NCBI GenBank assembly: GCA_024276275.1
Contig: JAJRXM010000080.1
Coordinates: 1 to 64,000, forward strand
DNA length: 64,000 nt
Direction of reading: 5' to 3'
Source of the DNA: Candidatus Zixiibacteriota bacterium
Lineage (GTDB): Bacteria; Zixibacteria; MSB-5A5; GN15; FEB-12
Made by a program: the position numbers and the translations under genes. Under the pieces are notes generated by a model. That model had not been told where the DNA came from. It saw only the letters and a list, made by a program, of their open reading frames with translations, and made no database searches. This document shows, piece after piece, positions 1 to 9,244 of the stretch; position 1 is the stretch's first letter; each line of letters starts with the position of its first letter.

Positions 1-1416
1 ACCGGAGAATCAGATTCATTGGAATTCTATAACGGTCTCTACCGTAAGTTAATTCAAGAACCCGCATTAATTTCTGCTGTTGCTTTGAAAAAAACAAACA
101 TCGAAGATGAAGATGATTTACGACGTTACAATTTAGTGAAACGTGCTGTTTTATCAGGTAAAATAGAAGAACGGCAGGATATCGTTTCATTGAGAGAGTC
201 ACTATCTAAAATACATATAACTTACCGAGCTGAATTTGAGGGAAAAAGAACTTCTTCAAATGAATTGTATAAAATCTACCGCTCTGATAATAGCCGTTCA
301 AGACGAGAAGCTGCTTATCATGCCCGGGTTTCAGTAGGTGCTGAAATGCAGGAGGGTATCCAAAAATTATTTAAGCTTCGGAATCAACAGGCAAAAAGAG
401 AAGGATTTAATAACTATTTTAACCTTTCATTGAAATCTCAAGGACTTGAGATAAATCAGTATTTAAAATTATTGTCTGAATTGGATTTGTTAAGTGAAAA
501 ACCGTATGCTGAAATTTTACAAAAAGCTAAAGGGAAACTTCGTATCTCAGATCCGGAAATTTGGGATTTGGCGTATGTCTATAAAAATATAAATTCAAAA
601 GTTGATGAATTTTTCCCTGTTGATTCGCAAATGAAGTTTCTGAAACGTTCTTTAAAAGATATAGGTTTTAATTTAAGTAAACTTCCTATCTATTTTGATT
701 TAGAAAGTCGTGAAGGCAAGTCTCAATATGCTTATGCTTTTACAATTAAGGCACCGTATGATATGCGGGTGTTGGCTAATTTAACAGATGGTATTTTATC
801 GACCAAAACATTAATGCATGAAATTGCCCATGCTCTGCATTCTCGGTTTATAAAACAGGATCACTCGCTTTTTTCAAATACTATGATAGACGGTATTTGG
901 GCAGAGGCAATGGCACAATCCTTGGCATCATTTTTAAATGACCGTGAATGGCTTATACAGTATGCTCATATGCCTGCTTCTGTAGCTGATGCCTACTTGG
1001 ATGCTAAAAAAGAAACTGATATTATTTATTTAAGATCTACTCTGATGAGGCTTCACTTTGAACTTGAGGCATATCAAAATCCGAACAAAGATTTGAATGT
1101 TTTATACTGGGATTTGTTTGAAAAATATATGATGCTGCCTCGTCATGATAATATTTATCCCTGGGCATCAATAATCCACTATACGACTCACCCTGTTTAT
1201 CTGCATAATTATTTATACGCTGATATGATAGCTGCTCAAAATATATCATTTTTAAAAGAGAGCTATGGTTCAGTAGTCGGTAATAGTAATACTAAATCAT
1301 TTTTAGTCCAAAATTATTTCAGGTTTGGTGCAAAGTATGACTGGCGGGAACTTCTGAAACGTGGAACCGACAGCGAACTTAAATCGGAATATCTGATAAC
1401 TGAATTAGGTTTGTAG
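1..1416 (+). CDS. M3-like zinc metallopeptidase, 5' end outside window
   Basis: The reading frame is open from base 1, so the true start lies upstream; the first in-window start-like codon is the TTG at 19. Numbering from 19, a zinc-peptidase motif HEIAH lies at residues 267-271 and a glutamate-rich segment WAEAMAQ follows, with E296 a plausible third zinc ligand, 25 residues after the motif. The all-helical character and the HALH context fit the M3 (oligoendopeptidase/thimet) clan, which hydrolyses short peptides, usually in the cytoplasm. No signal peptide can be judged because the N-terminus is missing. It ends with TAG, followed on the opposite strand by a decayed gene. The family is likely at clan level; the substrate is unknown. 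An M2-type peptidase is the main alternative. Confidence 0.75.
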   Translation, partial: TGESDSLEFYNGLYRKLIQEPALISAVALKKTNIEDEDDLRRYNLVKRAVLSGKIEERQDIVSLRESLSKIHITYRAEFEGKRTSSNELYKIYRSDNSRSRREAAYHARVSVGAEMQEGIQKLFKLRNQQAKREGFNNYFNLSLKSQGLEINQYLKLLSELDLLSEKPYAEILQKAKGKLRISDPEIWDLAYVYKNINSKVDEFFPVDSQMKFLKRSLKDIGFNLSKLPIYFDLESREGKSQYAYAFTIKAPYDMRVLANLTDGILSTKTLMHEIAHALHSRFIKQDHSLFSNTMIDGIWAEAMAQSLASFLNDREWLIQYAHMPASVADAYLDAKKETDIIYLRSTLMRLHFELEAYQNPNKDLNVLYWDLFEKYMMLPRHDNIYPWASIIHYTTHPVYLHNYLYADMIAAQNISFLKESYGSVVGNSNTKSFLVQNYFRFGAKYDWRELLKRGTDSELKSEYLITELGL

Positions 1417-1421
1417 TCTTT

Positions 1422-1767
1422 TTATAACGGCATACCAATCATAATTTCAAACCCTGTTATTCCTAAGTTGTCTGAATTAATATAATTTTTTAAGTCATCA
1501 GCCGAGAAGAACAACTGCTAATTTATATTGCTTATTATATTAATTTTCCCGCTTGTATGTCCAATAAAACCAAAGTCCGAATTTAAAAGCCTTAGCTTCT
1601 GAAACCCTTCTTATATTAAATGTTGCTGCTCCATCTATATCCGATCTTGCAAGTCAATACTGTATAGTTGCTATGGGGATATTAGTTTTCTTAGTCGTAA
1701 ATTTATAAATTGTCGAAATAGAGTAAACTTTAACACCTATATTGTCTCCGGAATATCTTGACCTCAT
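1422..1767 (-). pseudogene. Decayed gene remnant, minus strand
   Basis: On the minus strand an ATG at 1767-1765 opens a protein-like stretch (starting MRSRYSGDN, then KVYSISTIYKF). An in-frame TGA breaks it at 1656-1654, after which it continues as ARSDIDGAATFNIRRV. The plausible sequence then moves to another frame (GHTSGKINIIS), crosses an in-frame TAG, and ends in ADDLKNYINSDN and GFEIMIGMPL before a TAA at 1424-1422. The alternating polar/aromatic pattern suggests an outer-membrane beta-barrel or a similar secreted protein, but no family is recognised. Two stops and at least one frameshift in about 350 bases indicate real decay. Its 3' end abuts the end of the metallopeptidase gene. Confidence 0.5.
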
Positions 1768-1826
1768 ATCATATATCTAAATCTGTTAGACCGACTATGT
1801 TTTTTGATTAGTAAATTTTATCTAAT

Positions 1827-1840
1827 CGGTGTATACACCG
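1827..1840. promoter_or_regulatory. 14-bp perfect palindrome, candidate operator
   Basis: CGGTGTATACACCG is a perfect inverted repeat in the otherwise featureless 210-bp stretch between the decayed gene and the MATE start at 1977. Symmetric sites of this size upstream of efflux genes are typical of dimeric repressors such as TetR, MarR or LacI types. No regulator gene is adjacent, so the operator role is inference. The rest of this gap shows no RNA gene or convincing promoter. Confidence 0.4.
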
Positions 1841-1976
1841 TTTGAGATTTGTACTTATTCTATTTCTTGGCTTCAGTTAGTATTAATACAGTTTTCAGAA
1901 AAAGGCTAGCTGTTAATCTATTCAACTTGAATAATCAGTTGAATTTTCATATACATATATCCTACTAGTAAGACTT

Positions 1977-3338
1977 ATGACGCAAGAAATAAAAATAAAT
2001 AATGAGATAACTGAAGGACCGATTTCTAAAACTATATTCAAACTGGCGATGCCGGTTGTTTTAGGAATGTTGTTAGAGTTTGCTCTTTCAGTTACCGATT
2101 ATTTTTGGGTCGGTAAATTAGGGGCAACTGCTCAAGATGCCGTGACATCATCTATGGTTGTCATGTGGATAATCTTTGTACTAATCACAATTGTTCAAGT
2201 CGGTGTGACAGCATTAGTCTCTCGTTTCATTGGGGCAGACAACAAAGACAAAGCATCATTTTATATTAAACAAGGCTTAGCTCTGGCTCTGTTTTTAGGG
2301 CTGTTCTTTTCTGTTATAGGTTTTTGGGTTACACCTCAATTACTAACTTTTATGGATACGTCATCATCAACTTTACTTTTGGCAATTCCATATCTCCGCA
2401 TTTTCTTTGTTTCGGGATTTATCTTTTTCTGGAATGAAACAATCTGTGCATCATTTCGTGCATCAGGTGATACTAAAACACCTACAATTGTCAGTTCAAT
2501 AGCAATTCTTTTCAATATAATCTTAGACCCGCTATTGATATTTGGATATGGACCTTTTCCGGAACTTGGAGTTGCCGGGGCTTCAATAGCAACTGCTATA
2601 TCTGTTTCTTTAGGAATGATAATCTTGACTTCGTTACTTTTAAAAGGGAAACTCGGTTATCCTGTCAATCAACTCCATAAGATAAAACCAAAACTTACAG
2701 AATTTTGGAAAATAGCGAAAATAGGTTTACCGATGTCTACACAGCAATTAGTCTTTGTAGCAGTATATCTTTTCTTAATAAAAATAGTTCATTCATTTGG
2801 AGAAAGTTCAGCTGCTGCTATGGGAATCGGCAACCGCATGGAATCGTTTTCCTATCTGACATGTTTTGGGTTTTCTCTGGCTGCTTCGACAATGGTAGGG
2901 CAGAATCTGGGAGCCGGTAAACCTGAACGTGCCGCTAAATGTGCCTATGGATCAGTTGGGCTTGCGGTTCTAATGACTTTAATTATGACATTTCTATTTA
3001 TATTGTTTCCAAAATTTATAGCAGGGGTATTTACAGATGATCCCGAAGTCTTGTCGATTGCGGTAGATTATTTAATTATACTGGGGATTTCACAATTTGC
3101 GATGGCTATTGAAATAGTTCTGGAAGGCTCTTTCTCCGGTGCGGGTGATACTATTCCGCCGATGGTAGTCATGATACCCGGGTCTCTTGCGAGGATTCCG
3201 TTGGCATATTATTTGTGTTTTGATTTAGGATGGGGAATAAATGGAGTTTGGTGGACGTTGACAATTACTACTTTGGTGAAAAGCATGATCTTGGCATACT
3301 GGTTTAAACTCGGTTATTGGAAATTAAAAGAGGTTTGA
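1977..3338 (+). CDS. MATE family multidrug/cation antiporter
   Basis: This 453-residue integral membrane protein has about 12 hydrophobic segments arranged as two homologous MatE halves, the usual length for NorM/DinF-type efflux pumps. The N-terminus ITEGPISKTIFKLAMPVV followed by a VTDYFWVGKLG segment is characteristic. Such proteins export cationic drugs or metabolites in exchange for Na+ or H+ at the inner membrane. The ATG at 1977 is preceded by only a weak ribosome-binding site. A perfect palindrome lies about 140 bp upstream and could be its operator. It is a single gene, separated by 59 bp from the next one. The family call is firm; the substrate cannot be read. Confidence 0.93.
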   Translation: MTQEIKINNEITEGPISKTIFKLAMPVVLGMLLEFALSVTDYFWVGKLGATAQDAVTSSMVVMWIIFVLITIVQVGVTALVSRFIGADNKDKASFYIKQGLALALFLGLFFSVIGFWVTPQLLTFMDTSSSTLLLAIPYLRIFFVSGFIFFWNETICASFRASGDTKTPTIVSSIAILFNIILDPLLIFGYGPFPELGVAGASIATAISVSLGMIILTSLLLKGKLGYPVNQLHKIKPKLTEFWKIAKIGLPMSTQQLVFVAVYLFLIKIVHSFGESSAAAMGIGNRMESFSYLTCFGFSLAASTMVGQNLGAGKPERAAKCAYGSVGLAVLMTLIMTFLFILFPKFIAGVFTDDPEVLSIAVDYLIILGISQFAMAIEIVLEGSFSGAGDTIPPMVVMIPGSLARIPLAYYLCFDLGWGINGVWWTLTITTLVKSMILAYWFKLGYWKLKEV

Positions 3339-3397
3339 TATTTTGTTGATTATTACAATAAAAAGAAATTTATTTACAACTGAAAGGAATTACCTAT

Positions 3398-4165
3398 ATG
3401 AAAAAATATATCAGATATTTAACAGAGAAAGATCAAACTCCACAATACGGTGTATTGCAGAATGATACAGTTACAGAGCTTGCTAAAACTCCCTGGGAAG
3501 AAGTTATCGAGACAGATATTAAATTTAATCTTGAATCAGTCAGACAATTAAGCCCGGTAGAACCTACAAAAATAATTTGTATCGGACTTAATTATCATGC
3601 TCATGTAAAAGCATCATATTCAGCCGATGAAGCTCCGGAAAATCCGCTTCTGTTTTTAAAGCCGACATCTTCAATAGTCGGAGACGGAGATGATATCATC
3701 CACCCGAAACAATCAGAGAGAGTTGACTACGAGGCGGAGCTTGGGGTTGTCATCGGTAAAACCGCAAAAGATGTATCTGAAAAAGATGCCGACCAATATA
3801 TTTTCGGACTGACTTGTGTAAATGATGTTACTGCTCGTGACTTACAAAAAAAAGACGGTCAATGGAGCCGGGCAAAAGGGTTTGACACATTTTGTCCGAC
3901 AGGACCACATATTGTACAAAATATAGATTATACCGATATACTTATTGAAGGAATTGTAAACGGTGAAGTTTTGCAATCAGGAAGAACTTCGCAGATGATT
4001 TTTAAAATTCCGTTTCTGATAGCGTATATATCATCTATCATGACGTTATATCCCGGTGATTTAATTTCTACCGGAACTCCGGCAAAGATTGCACCGATGA
4101 AATCAGGTGATGAGATAGAAGTTCGAATAGAGAATGTCGGTTCACTAAAAAATAAAATGGCGTAA
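3398..4165 (+). CDS. Fumarylacetoacetate hydrolase family protein
   Basis: This 255-residue protein matches the FAH C-terminal domain family: GLNYHAHVKAS near residue 63, ENPLLFLKP near 81, and a metal site with E112 and E114 (VDYEAELGVVIGK) and D143 (VNDVTARD). GFDTFCPTGP follows near 161. These enzymes bind Mg2+ or Mn2+ and act as acylpyruvate hydrolases, oxaloacetate decarboxylases or 2-hydroxyhepta-2,4-diene-1,7-dioate isomerases. The sequence alone does not choose between them. A good AAAGGA ribosome-binding site precedes the ATG. The AlaX-like gene starts 12 bp downstream, so they may be cotranscribed. The C-terminus is slightly short but not obviously truncated. Confidence 0.9.
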   Translation: MKKYIRYLTEKDQTPQYGVLQNDTVTELAKTPWEEVIETDIKFNLESVRQLSPVEPTKIICIGLNYHAHVKASYSADEAPENPLLFLKPTSSIVGDGDDIIHPKQSERVDYEAELGVVIGKTAKDVSEKDADQYIFGLTCVNDVTARDLQKKDGQWSRAKGFDTFCPTGPHIVQNIDYTDILIEGIVNGEVLQSGRTSQMIFKIPFLIAYISSIMTLYPGDLISTGTPAKIAPMKSGDEIEVRIENVGSLKNKMA

Positions 4166-4177
4166 ACTAATCTAACT

Positions 4178-5376
4178 ATGAAAACTAAACGACTATATTA
4201 TACGGACTCTAACTTACTCTCTTTTAACTCAAGAATAGCTGCAGTTTCTCAGGATGAAGATAAGTTTGTAACTGTTTTGGAGAAAACAGCATTTTATCCG
4301 ACCTCCGGAGGACAACAACACGATATAGGTATCTTACAAAATGTACCTGTTATCGATGTTATCGACGGAGACGAGATTAAACATATCACAGAGTCAGAAG
4401 TAGGCAAAGTAGGCGAAATTGTTTCAGGTCGGATTGACTATGAACGGAGACATAGAAACAAACAACAACATTCGGCACAACATATTTTAAGTCAATCATT
4501 TCATCGGCTATATAATTTTGTTACGATGTCGGTTCATTTGGGAGAGAGTTATGGAAATATAGAACTTGATGTCAAAGAACTTTCTGAAATTCAAATTCAA
4601 AAAGCAGAATTTTTGTCTAATAGGGTTATTTCTGAAAACCGTTTAGTACAAGCTATTTTAATACATTCAGATAATATCGGTCTGTACAATCTTAGGAAAC
4701 TGCCTAAGCGGGAAGGTGAAATCAGACTGATTCAAATAGATGATTTTGAATGTACCGCCTGTGGAGGTACTCATGTGAATTTCACCTCGGAAATACAAAT
4801 GCTTAAAATCATATCTACTGAGAAAATAAGAGGGCGGGTTGCCGTAAACTTTTTATGCGGTCAAAACGCGGTAGATGATTATATAACCCGCTTTAAAGTC
4901 ACAAACTCAATCGCCAAGAAACTGACATGTTCAGTCAACGATTTAGAATTACATTTTGATAAATTAGTTGAAACGAATAAATCTCTTAAAAGATATTTAT
5001 CTCAATTGCAAAAAGAACTAGTGCCGCAAATTGTACAATCTTTAATTACCTCTGTTGAAGATATAAATAATACCAATGTTTGTTTGCAAAAGAAAGTCGT
5101 TTTGATAAAAAAAATATCAATCAATTTTCATTGGAACTTGCAGAAAAATGTAACGGAATATCAATTCTCTTGTATAATGATAAAATCATTATATGTTGTG
5201 CCAAGTCAATCAAGCAAAGCGCCGGAGAGATTGCTAAAAAATTATCCTCTGTAACAAATTTAAAAGGCGGCGGTAATAAAAATTTGGCACAAGTTGGCGG
5301 TGCGGTTGAAAGTGAATTTGATATGTATAAAACAAGGATTGTTGATATTATTACTCAGGAAAACAATGTCGAATAG
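4178..5376 (+). CDS. AlaX-like alanyl-tRNA editing protein, frameshifted
   Basis: The protein resembles long AlaX proteins, which hydrolyse Ser- or Gly-tRNA(Ala). It has TAFYPTSGGQ near residue 38, zinc motif HSAQH (H98, H102) and CTACGGTH (C195, H199), then a coiled segment and a DHHA1-type C-terminal domain. The starting frame runs to 5254 but degenerates after about 5080. The C-terminal domain (FAKESRFDKKN, then GGGNKNLAQVGG) lies in the -1 frame and ends with TAG at 5374-5376. One missing T near 5079-5085 would restore a protein of about 399 residues. An in-phase A AAA AAA heptamer at 5107-5113 could alternatively allow -1 slippage. The lptD ATG overlaps the end by 11 bp. The family is secure; whether it is functional is uncertain. 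Confidence 0.8.
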
Positions 5377-8300
5377 TAAATTACTTTTTCTTTTTATATT
5401 ACTTCTTTCAACTTCTCTTTATGCAAAAGAGTCTCTTGTCTTAGAACATTCCGATCAGTTTGAAGTTCAGCAACTACAAGATGAATATGTCACCTATGTT
5501 GTCGGTAATGTCCATTTCATAACTGAAACAGGCAATATCTATTGTGACTCGGCAAAGTGGGTGAAAGGTGAGGATATACAACTCAACGGTAATGTAATTG
5601 TTGAGGATGAAAAGTATTTTTTAAAAGCTGACTCTGTTTTTTATGATATGGGAAAAGGTGAATATCTTGCTCTCGGTGAACATGTAGAGTTATGGTCATA
5701 TAAAGATTCCGTCTACGCTGCGGGTAGTCAGGCATTTTTTGAAGAAGGAGGAAGCTCCTTTTACATGGAAAACCGACCTTTGATGTATCTTAATTACCCC
5801 GATACAATGACGATGTATGAAATTTTAGGTGATAGAATTGACTATAATGCTGAGACTAAAGAGGCCGAGGCTTACGGAGATGTAAAAATTTCGTCTAAGC
5901 AGTTTTCCTCACAATCAAATTGTGCCAAAATAAAAGCGGGTGGTAATATCTTAGACCTTTATGAAAAACCGTCTATTAAAAAAGGTGAGTCTGTTATTTC
6001 CGGTGAATTGATTACCGTTCACATGAACAATAATCTGATTGATTTTATTGATGTTATCGATTCCGCTAAAGCTGTATTTAAAGAACCTGTTGATTCGGTC
6101 AAAGGATATTTTGATGAGTCTATATTATCAGGTAATAGAATCGTATTATATTTTAAATACGGTGTAATGGATAATATCCTTTGCTATGGGCAGTCGTACT
6201 CTTGGTACTACCCGTCTTCACAAGGAAGAAACGAATATCAGGAGAATTCTGTCTCGGGTGATACAATTAAGTTTTTTATAGAAAACGATGAACTGCAGAC
6301 AATTCATGTTATCGGAGGTTCACAAGGACAATATCTTTCAGGAAAAAATAAAATAGTAGACTCAGCCATGGTCAATGTTGTAGACACAATTGATTACAGA
6401 TCCCATTTTATAGAATACGCTCTCAAAGATTCTCTCATATCACTTAAAGAGAAAGCGTATGTGAAATCAGGTGCGGTTGCCCTAGATGCACATTTTATTG
6501 AATTTGATACCGACAAAAATATTATCGAGGCATTCTCTGCCGATGTGAGCAGCGATACAGTTGTAAACCCATATTACCTTTCGAATAAAATTCAACCGAA
6601 TGTTATTCCGGTAATTCTTAAAGATGGTGATGAAGAAATTCTTGGAGACTATCTTTTATATTCTATTGCAACAGAAAAGGGTCGGATTGTGCAAACAAAA
6701 ACCGACTATACCGAAGGTTTGTATTACGGCAAAAAACTGTATAGAGAACAAAAAGATATTTATTATGTCAAAGAAGGAAGATACACGACATGTGATGCAG
6801 ATGAACCTCATTTTCATTTTAAATCAGATAATATGAAGATGATAGAGGGGAAACGTCTGATAGTAAAGCCTGTTGTTTTTTATATAGAATCTCTTCCAAT
6901 TTTAAAACTACCGTTTTATATTTTTCCTCTTGAAAAAGGTCGGCACTCAGGGCTGCTTCCGTTTTCATTCGGAAAATTTGAAAAAGGTGAACGGTATGTG
7001 AAAAATGTCGGATATTATTGGGCAGCCTCGGAGTATTTTGATTTAAAAACGGCCTTTGATTATTACGAACAAAGGAGGACTCTAAACGTTTATAGCAGAA
7101 TTAATTTTAATAAGAGATATGTGTTAAACGGGTATCTCGACGGAAACTACGCCCGTACGACACGATATGATACAAATGTCGGGCAGGAAGTGAAAGAGCC
7201 GAGATGGACAGTCAGCGGGGCGTATCGTCACGAATTTTCTCCGACATTTAATATCAATGCATCGGGAAGTTTCCAATCAGATTCACGGTACCAGAGTGAC
7301 TTTTCGCAAAATTTGGAAGAACGTTTAAACAGGTCGGTTCGTTCTCAATTATCATTTTCAAAGAAATTCGGAAAATCTGTTTCATTGAGTGGCTCTGTTT
7401 CTCACTTAGTAAATTTAGATACCGAAACCAGGTCAGATGAATTGCCGAGAATGGCACTTTCGTTACCGTCTTTTTACCCTTTTGGCTCAGGTAAGAAAAA
7501 CAAAGAGGGTAGACTTGAACAAAAATTTTATAACTCAATCTTTGTGCGGTACAACCCTTCGATACGTCATACTTCAAATAGAACAGCATTGCCGTTAGTT
7601 GTTGATACTTCGGTGATAATAGATACATTGCTGAATGACACTGTCACAACTATTGATTCAACAGGTGGGTATCGTACCCGAAAACGGTATGCCGTAATGA
7701 CACATAACCCTTCATTAAATCTTCCACAGGTGAAGTTAGGGCATGTATTAAATATTATCCCTCGAATAAATTATTCGGAAACATGGGTTAAGGTTTATGA
7801 GACCGACCAGTCGCTTGATGCGGGAATTGATGCCTCTAAAGTCTATCGCTCTTATTCATATAATGCAAATGTTTCGGCAACGACTAAATTATATGGTACC
7901 GTCTATCCCAATTTATTTGGGTTAATCGGTCTGCGACATGTGATAACCCCTTAGGCAAGTTTTTCATATTCTCCTGAAATTGTTAATAATAATCCGGATG
8001 TTAAATTATATACCGGTGTTGGTTTATCAAGCAACAAGAGTAGGAACATGTCGTTTCGAATAAATCAGGTCTTTCAGGCAAAAGTAAAAGACGGCGAAAA
8101 AGAAAAAAACGTGCAACTTGTTTCTATCAATTCGAATTTCAGCTATAACTTGGAAAATGAAACTCGCCAGCTTTCAAATATGATCACGACTTTTAACTCA
8201 TCAGCATTGCCGATAATTTCATCGTTGACCGGTTCGATGAGTCATACATTTTATAATTTGACTGACTCGACACAGCAATTTTGGTCACCCCAATTATTGT

Positions 8301-8752
8301 CATTTACTCTTAGAACATCATTTCGAATTGCGGGAAACAAATTTTTCTTTGATGACATTAATGAATTACCAAAAGGAAAAGAATCAAAATCAGACCTTAC
8401 TCCGGACTATCAGACAGGTTCATCTTGGTCGTTTACAGCAGATTACAATTATTCAGAAAGCGGCGTAAAAGATAATTGGAAAAGAAGTAGTTTTGTCAGT
8501 TTTAACTTAAGTTTCAAGCTGACACCGTCTACTACAATTCGATACTCCCAAAGATATGATATCTCTAAAAATCTGACTATCAATAACTCCATAAATATCA
8601 ACCGGAAAATACATTGCTGGACCGGTTCACTCTATTGGGTTCCAAAAGGTACAAATAGAGGCTTTGGGTTTAAGCTGTTTGTGACTCAGCTTCCGGAAAT
8701 CAAACTCGATAACAACTACAATACATTTACCACTCAGACATTTAATCGCTAA
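5366..8752 (+). CDS. lptD: LPS-assembly protein LptD-like, interrupted by TAG
   Basis: The ATG at 5366 begins a clear signal peptide (MSNSKLLFLF, cleavage near LYAKES). The N-terminal part is an OstA/LptA-like jellyroll that would accept lipopolysaccharide in the periplasm. From about residue 480 the LptD domain appears: GRYTTCDADEPHFHF, then LPFYIFPLEKGRHSGLLPF and YYWAASEYFD. Outer-membrane barrel strands follow. An in-frame TAG at 7952-7954 (codon 863) cuts VITP from ASFSYSPE, after which barrel-like sequence runs on in frame to 8752 (about 1128 residues). Related proteins usually have Ser at that position, one base from TAG. A protein stopped at 862 would lack the terminal barrel strands. 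It overlaps the AlaX-like gene by 11 bp. Confidence 0.85.
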
Positions 8753-8790
8753 AAAACCTTTATTTTACGCTATTTATTGGATTGTTTTAG

Positions 8791-8820
8791 TTGACAGATT
8801 GTTGATTTTCTTTCTATTTA
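8791..8820 (+). promoter_or_regulatory. Candidate sigma70 promoter for HU gene
   Basis: A perfect -35 box TTGACA at 8791-8796 is followed 18 bp later by TATTTA at 8815-8820, in the gap between lptD and the HU gene. Spacing is acceptable and the -10 box is only partly canonical. The HU gene has its own terminator, which fits a monocistronic unit. Confidence 0.5.
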
Positions 8821-8868
8821 TCAAAGTAAAATAAATGTAAACGCTCATTTCCCAAGGAAGGGGACCAA

Positions 8869-9147
8869 ATGACAAAAGATCAAGTAATTTCAAAAATGGC
8901 TGAATCTTCAGGGATTACGAAAAAACAGGCATCAGAAGCGCTTGAAACATTTATGGGAACTGTTACAACTCATTTACAAAAGGGAGAAAAAGTAAGTTTC
9001 TCAGGATTCGGTACTTTTTCTGTCTCAAACAGAAAAGCACGTATAGGCAGAAACCCGCAAACAGGTGCTCAAATTAATATCCCGGCTACGAAAGTACCGG
9101 TTTTTAAAGCAGGAAAGCATTTTAAAGAAGCTATAAAAAAGCAATAA
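8869..9147 (+). CDS. hup: HU/IHF family nucleoid DNA-binding protein
   Basis: The 92-residue protein is a typical HU-type histone-like protein: MTKDQVISKMAE start, FSGFGTFSVSNRKARIGRNPQTG, and the C-terminal FKAGKHFKEAI. It dimerises and bends DNA in the nucleoid. The DNA-binding arm (GRNPQTG) is intact. A strong ribosome-binding site (AAGGAAGGGG) stands 7 bp before the ATG, consistent with high expression. A candidate promoter lies about 50 bp upstream and a hairpin terminator directly follows. HU versus an IHF subunit cannot be decided with certainty, but the single standalone gene favours HU. Confidence 0.95.
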   Translation: MTKDQVISKMAESSGITKKQASEALETFMGTVTTHLQKGEKVSFSGFGTFSVSNRKARIGRNPQTGAQINIPATKVPVFKAGKHFKEAIKKQ

Positions 9148-9165
9148 ACTGCTTTTGAAAATGTA

Positions 9166-9201
9166 GAAAAAAAGGCAGGGACTCTTTTTCTCTGCCTTTT
9201 T
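9166..9201 (+). terminator. Rho-independent terminator after HU
   Basis: An 8-bp stem AAAGGCAG (9171-9178) pairs with CTGCCTTT (9192-9199), followed by a T run. It sits 24 bp after the HU stop codon and before ftsK. Confidence 0.8.
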
Positions 9202-9244
9202 ACATGGAATACTTTAACCGACTAGAAAGTTTTATCGTCTGAAT

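Noticed and set aside
3339-3397. RNA gene or terminator between the MATE and FAH-family genes
   Set aside because: It is AT-rich spacer with no stable hairpin visible.
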